DNA from: Robiginitomaculum sp.
Lineage (GTDB): Bacteria; Pseudomonadota; Alphaproteobacteria; Caulobacterales; Maricaulaceae
Direction of reading: 5' to 3'
Length of the DNA stretch: 11,106 nt
Assembly (NCBI GenBank): GCA_021647805.1
Contig: JAKITZ010000062.1
Coordinates: 1 to 11,106, forward strand
Part shown: one piece after another, positions 8,507-11,106 of the stretch
Position numbering within the stretch: position 1 is the first letter of the stretch
Layout of the letters: each line of letters begins with the position of its first letter
The notes under the pieces: model-generated
The model's input: the letters and a program-made list of their open reading frames with translations, nothing else
Database searches by the model: none
Told to the model about the DNA's origin: nothing
Translations under genes and position numbers: made by a program

Positions 8507-8734
8507 TTAGACAACTCTTTTGATGAGAAATTTGTAGATATCACCGTCGACCGAGTGTTCTAATAATTCGTTCCCAGTAGTACGGCAAAATGCTTGAAAA
8601 TCAGCAATCGAGCCGGGATCTGTTGATAGAACCTCTAACGTCTGTCCATCGCCCATCCCTTTTAGTGATTTTTTCGCTTTCAAAATTGGCAAAGGACAAT
8701 TCAAGCCTTTTGCATCAAGTGTTTCATCAGCCAT
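8507..8734 (-). CDS. TusA-family sulfur carrier/sulfurtransferase
   Basis: The 75-residue cytoplasmic protein shows the TusA signature GLNCPLPILKAKKSL, with the CPxP cysteine at residue 13. The rest fits the compact two-layer fold (TLEVLSTDPGSIADFQAFCRTTGNELL, then a final strand, YKFLIKRVV). The cysteine carries a persulfide passed between sulfur donors and acceptors. This serves tRNA thiolation, cofactor synthesis or dissimilatory sulfur oxidation, depending on the homologue. Length is normal. The start ATG at 8734 is preceded by AGGGGAA (8744-8750). It lies 18 bp downstream of the DsrE-like gene on the same strand, so the two are almost certainly one operon. That context favours a dedicated persulfide-transfer pair over housekeeping tRNA modification, which is an inference. 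I leave the symbol empty because tusA, sirA and yedF paralogues cannot be separated here. Confidence 0.93.
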   Translation of the reverse strand: MADETLDAKGLNCPLPILKAKKSLKGMGDGQTLEVLSTDPGSIADFQAFCRTTGNELLEHSVDGDIYKFLIKRVV

Positions 8735-8752
8735 GTTTTGTTGTTCCCCTAA

Positions 8753-9262
8753 TTACATGTATAAGTTTATATCGGATTGAAGCGCGCTTTCCATCCAAGT
8801 CGCCGCTCCACCAATTTCAATCTCGTCTATCATGTCTTTTTTATCTAACTCAAACAAATCAAGAGTCATTTGGCAGGCAATCATGCGAACATCGGATAAA
8901 ACCGCTGCCTCACGCAATTCCTCTATGCTTGCAACACCTTTTTTCTTAATTAGGTTTTTCATCATAATTGATGCGCCAGCCGTCACCCCAGGAACCATGC
9001 CAACAATATTTGGCATCGACATATGCATGCCGCCCATCGGCATAGACATCGCTGGATTACCCAATGGTGTTACTTGTAAGTTCAGCTTTTCCTTCAACAG
9101 CTCTAAACCGTAGAATGTGAAAAACATGGTAACCTCAACGTCCATAGCAGCAGCTGTCGTGCCTAATATAAAAGGAGGATATGCCCAGTCCAACGAACCT
9201 TTAGTTCAAATGATCGTCATTTTCTTGGCGTTACCAATGGTTTCTTCGGCCGTTTTTGGCAT
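8753..9262 (-). CDS. DsrE/DsrF/DrsH-like sulfur-relay protein with in-frame TGA at codon 19 (possible selenoprotein)
   Basis: From ATG 9262 the frame encodes 18 residues (ending NAKKMTII), then TGA (9206-9208), then 150 residues that read as an intact DsrE/DrsH-like protein: TKGSLDWAYPPFILGTTAAA, EVTMFFTFYGLELL, a Met/Gly/Pro-rich stretch, GVASIEELREAAVLSDVRMIACQMTLDLF with Cys130, and EIGGAATWMESA. KMTII before the TGA is the expected first beta-strand and TKGSLDWAYPP the loop after it, so homology spans the stop without a frame change. TGGAGAA (9271-9277) supports the upstream ATG. The first usable start after the TGA is a TTG at 9193 without a ribosome-binding site, and it would delete strand 1. 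The family moves sulfur as persulfide, often with TusA, which follows 18 bp downstream. TGA may be read as selenocysteine, or be a nonsense mutation or sequencing error. As I recall, DsrE-like proteins appear among bacterial selenoprotein families. Confidence 0.82.
9206..9208 (-). other. In-frame TGA codon inside the dsrE-like gene
   Basis: It is codon 19 counted from the supported ATG at 9262. Context in protein terms is KMTII-TGA-TKGSLDW. Candidate selenocysteine codon; an inactivating mutation is the alternative. Confidence 0.6.
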
Positions 9263-9270
9263 ATTAAATA

Positions 9271-9277
9271 TTCTCCA
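9271..9277 (-). promoter_or_regulatory. Ribosome-binding site of the dsrE-like gene
   Basis: TGGAGAA sits eight bases upstream of ATG 9262. It matters because it shows that translation is set to begin before the in-frame TGA rather than after it. Confidence 0.75.
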
Positions 9278-9301
9278 GATTGCGTCCAAATTCTTACAGA
9301 T

Positions 9302-9329
9302 ATTATATTTATTTACTGCAAAGCCCTAA
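9302..9329 (-). promoter_or_regulatory. Possible sigma70 promoter of the dsrE-tusA unit
   Basis: On the minus strand a perfect TATAAT (9307-9302) lies 16 bases after TTAGGG (9329-9324), a poor -35. Distance to the ATG is about 40 bases. The region is AT-rich, so a chance match is possible. Confidence 0.4.
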
Positions 9330-9359
9330 TATAAGGAACTGCTTAATTAGCATTACTGC

Positions 9360-9409
9360 ATGAAACACCACCCCCTGGTCAAGGTCAAACAGGAAATTAG
9401 TTGTTTCAT
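9360..9409. other. Small repeats upstream of the dsrE-like gene
   Basis: Two abutting GGTCAA copies (9377-9388) lie inside a CCTG/CAGG pair (9374-9377, 9390-9393). An 8-bp inverted repeat, ATGAAACA/TGTTTCAT (9360-9367, 9402-9409), flanks all of this. On the minus strand the tandem reads TTGACCTTGACC, so each copy also resembles a -35 box. The nested arrangement could be an operator for the dsrE-tusA unit; no known regulator's box is matched. Confidence 0.3.
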
Positions 9410-9450
9410 AAGCTAAAGAAATATGGTCGCAGGTTCTTGGGCGATTGGTG

Positions 9451-9503
9451 AAAAACAAAGAAAAACACACTCAAAACACCGGCATCTTCGGCGTTTTGAG
9501 TGT
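9451..9503 (-). terminator. Rho-independent terminator of the secreted peptidase gene; copy 2 of the two-copy hairpin
   Basis: Arms 9467-9481 and 9489-9503 (ACACTCAAAACACCG with CGGCGTTTTGAGTGT) pair over 15 positions around a 7-base loop. The single mismatch is a G-U wobble when read on the minus strand. There the stem is followed by a long T-rich tract, GTTTTTCTTTGTTTTT (9466-9451). It lies 52 bp past the stop of the peptidase gene, in the right orientation. Its arms match those of the palindrome at 6941-6979, including compensatory changes. Confidence 0.85.
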
Positions 9504-9555
9504 AACTTGAAAGCCTTTACCGATCCGTTGTGTCATCTTGGACATCGATAATAGA

Positions 9556-10983
9556 TCACTCAATTTCCGGACGCATTAAGTCAGCTCTTACAGCCCTGCT
9601 AAGCACATCAGCCAACATTAAATTACTCTCAAAGAACCTACTTCCGTGATAATATTCCAAAGCAATTTGTGCAGAAGCCAATGCTTGAGAATTTGGGCGT
9701 TGATTAGTTAAGCCAAAGCTTTTGGCATAATAAAAATGCGCACTGATATTCTTGGGTTCAGCAATTATAGTTTTCTGCAAATGCCACCTAGCCTGTCGTA
9801 ACTCACTTTCACTACTGATTTGTTCCTCGTTTTTGTATACCAGAATCATACCAGCCATATGGTTGACTTTCGGATCATCGGGAGCTTGCGCCAAGGCTCT
9901 GTCAATATATGTTTTTGCACCATCGAAATCATCTTGCCACGTAGCAAGTTCTGCCAAGCCAACAAGAATGTGCGGGGTTTCACCGAGTTGCTTCGTAGCT
10001 CTTTTATATTGATCAATCATTCTTTGTGTTGGTATTGCAGCACCACGATAATAGCGCATTGCTTCTGCTTTATGAAATGCAAATTCTCCTCTTGAGAGGG
10101 AGCGAACTTGCATCGGTTTTATGCTAGGCAACTTAGTAGGCTTAATGGCAAAGACTTTGTATTTATTTTTAGCAAAATAATCTTTTAATTGTAATTGAAA
10201 ATCGTCCATCGAAACCTCGAACGCAGTTTCAAAAATGTTTTCAGGAGGTTGTCTAGAATTAAATAAATCAATGTATTTATTCATTTTCTTTGCATATTCA
10301 GGATGCGATTGAATATAGTGAACCGCCAACCATGCCTGCGCATAAAAGAAATCAGCCGTATCTAATTTATTGCTTGAACCGGAACCCATGACAAATGGGT
10401 ATCTAGTAATCGACCCAAATACTGTTTTTGCCGGCAGCCATTTCTTTGCCGACAGCGGCCTACTATAATGTTGTTGCAACAGCCCTACAACCATCTTCCC
10501 TTCTTTATTGACTTTAAAAGTCGAAAAATAATTGGCATGGCCTTCACTGTACCAAAGAGGATAAGACTTGTTCATATAGGTATTCATAAGATGATGAGTG
10601 TATTCATGCATGGCAATGCCACGCCCCGGTCTTCCATGGGCAAGCCCCCCTCTGATGTCTATCATAAAGATTGGCCCTTCAATATTTGTCGTATAGACCC
10701 CTCCTATTCCAGACAGACCAGAGATTTCTTTTAATGCCCTGCTACCAGATACTGTGTATATGCGAACCGGAATTGGGTCAGTTGAAAAATCGGCATTATA
10801 CAAATCCAAAATTGCAAACCGATACTTTTCCAGCTCGAGAAGCAAACCTTTGCCTGATAAGGAATGCACGTCCCCGATTAAAACAAAATTTTCTGATTTT
10901 ATTTCTAATGGTCTGGCTACGGCGGAATCTAGTGGCGATAACAACAAGAAAAAACCGGTGATTAAAAATATTAGAAACCGCAT
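9556..10983 (-). CDS. Secreted gluzincin-type (peptidase MA-like) metallopeptidase with TPR-like C-terminus
   Basis: The 475-residue protein starts with a signal peptide (MRFLIFLITGFFLLLSPLDS, cleavage probably near AVA-RP). A peptidase-MA-like domain follows, with HEYTH at residues 126-130 and WYSEGHANYF at 144-153. The glutamate at 147 is the likely third zinc ligand, as in gluzincins. From about residue 305 to the end the sequence is alpha-helical with TPR-like repeats (LAELATWQDDFDGAKTYIDRALAQAPDDPKVNHMAGMILV is the clearest; quoted here as 325-365 in rough position). It is probably exported to the periplasm or cell surface and peptide-cleaving; the substrate is unknown. ATG 10983 is chosen because GGGGG lies four bases upstream (10988-10992); a TTG seven codons earlier is less likely. 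It looks monocistronic, with its own promoter and terminator. The motifs make the fold call good, but enzyme activity is inferred. Confidence 0.85.
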   Translation of the reverse strand: MRFLIFLITGFFLLLSPLDSAVARPLEIKSENFVLIGDVHSLSGKGLLLELEKYRFAILDLYNADFSTDPIPVRIYTVSGSRALKEISGLSGIGGVYTTNIEGPIFMIDIRGGLAHGRPGRGIAMHEYTHHLMNTYMNKSYPLWYSEGHANYFSTFKVNKEGKMVVGLLQQHYSRPLSAKKWLPAKTVFGSITRYPFVMGSGSSNKLDTADFFYAQAWLAVHYIQSHPEYAKKMNKYIDLFNSRQPPENIFETAFEVSMDDFQLQLKDYFAKNKYKVFAIKPTKLPSIKPMQVRSLSRGEFAFHKAEAMRYYRGAAIPTQRMIDQYKRATKQLGETPHILVGLAELATWQDDFDGAKTYIDRALAQAPDDPKVNHMAGMILVYKNEEQISSESELRQARWHLQKTIIAEPKNISAHFYYAKSFGLTNQRPNSQALASAQIALEYYHGSRFFESNLMLADVLSRAVRADLMRPEIE

Positions 10984-10987
10984 ATTA

Positions 10988-10992
10988 CCCCC
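10988..10992 (-). promoter_or_regulatory. Ribosome-binding site of the secreted peptidase gene
   Basis: GGGGG followed by TAAT and then ATG 10983. The same spacer, TAAT, follows the purine run before the fadL-like gene. Confidence 0.6.
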
Positions 10993-11038
10993 ATACAACA
11001 ACAAACACGCTCCGAATAATAAAATTCAGCGCAAACAA

Positions 11039-11068
11039 CTTATAGTCGATTAAGAGCAGATAAATCAA
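11039..11068 (-). promoter_or_regulatory. Possible sigma70 promoter of the secreted peptidase gene
   Basis: On the minus strand TTGATT (11068-11063) and TATAAG (11044-11039) are spaced 18 bases apart, with about 55 bases to the ATG. The match is four of six and five of six to consensus. The remaining bases up to the window end show no gene I can support. Confidence 0.45.
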
Positions 11069-11106
11069 ATTATTTGCAACACCTGTATGATTGCTTCATG
11101 ATGCTG

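Noticed and set aside
8753..9193. DsrE-like protein starting at the TTG at 9193, after the in-frame TGA
   Set aside because: There is no ribosome-binding site before the TTG. The conserved TKGS residues and the first beta-strand would be lost, while ATG 9262 has a good site in the same frame.

Overview
The window looks like chromosomal DNA of a moderately AT-rich alphaproteobacterium. Three observations support this. A small RGxxE protein (SdhE family) sits directly in front of mfd, an order typical of alphaproteobacteria. An intergenic palindrome carries the GTGGGAACCGGTTTT core that I know as a dispersed alphaproteobacterial repeat. The proteins also read as alphaproteobacterial. Genus cannot be fixed from the sequence. 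Every gene I can support lies on the minus strand, so the window reads right to left. I see no insertion sequence, phage gene, tRNA, rRNA or CRISPR array.

Layout in transcription order, from high to low coordinates. (1) 9556-10983: a secreted HEYTH metallopeptidase-like protein with C-terminal TPR-like helices. It has a plausible sigma70 promoter and a strong hairpin-plus-U-tract terminator at 9451-9503. (2) 8507-9262: a two-gene sulfur-relay unit, a DsrE/DrsH-like protein followed 18 bp later by a TusA-like CPxP protein. The dsrE-like frame has a good Shine-Dalgarno site and start at 9262, but codon 19 is an in-frame TGA (9206-9208); the conserved DsrE sequence continues after it. (3) 7108-8400: a FadL/OmpP1-type outer-membrane channel, closed by a clean intrinsic terminator at 7045-7077. 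(4) 6735-7044: an intergenic stretch with the alphaproteobacterial repeat and a perfect 16-bp palindrome. (5) 3798-6734: a large secreted M6-type metalloprotease with several beta-rich C-terminal domains. (6) 3460-3738 and 1-3459: sdhE and mfd, abutting as TAG-ATG. Mfd runs off the left edge only a few residues short of its usual end.

Some of the genes may work together. SdhE and Mfd are a conserved pair without an obvious joint function. The DsrE-like and TusA-like proteins are probably partners in persulfide transfer, and the FadL-type porin just downstream may be expressed with them. The two metalloproteases are separate exported enzymes.

The best lead is the in-frame TGA in the dsrE-like gene. 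It may encode selenocysteine in a sulfur-transfer protein, or it may be a recent nonsense mutation or sequencing error. A second lead is a pair of intergenic hairpins (6941-6979 and 9467-9503) that share arms and loop length and show compensatory base changes. They look like copies of one terminator-like palindromic element.
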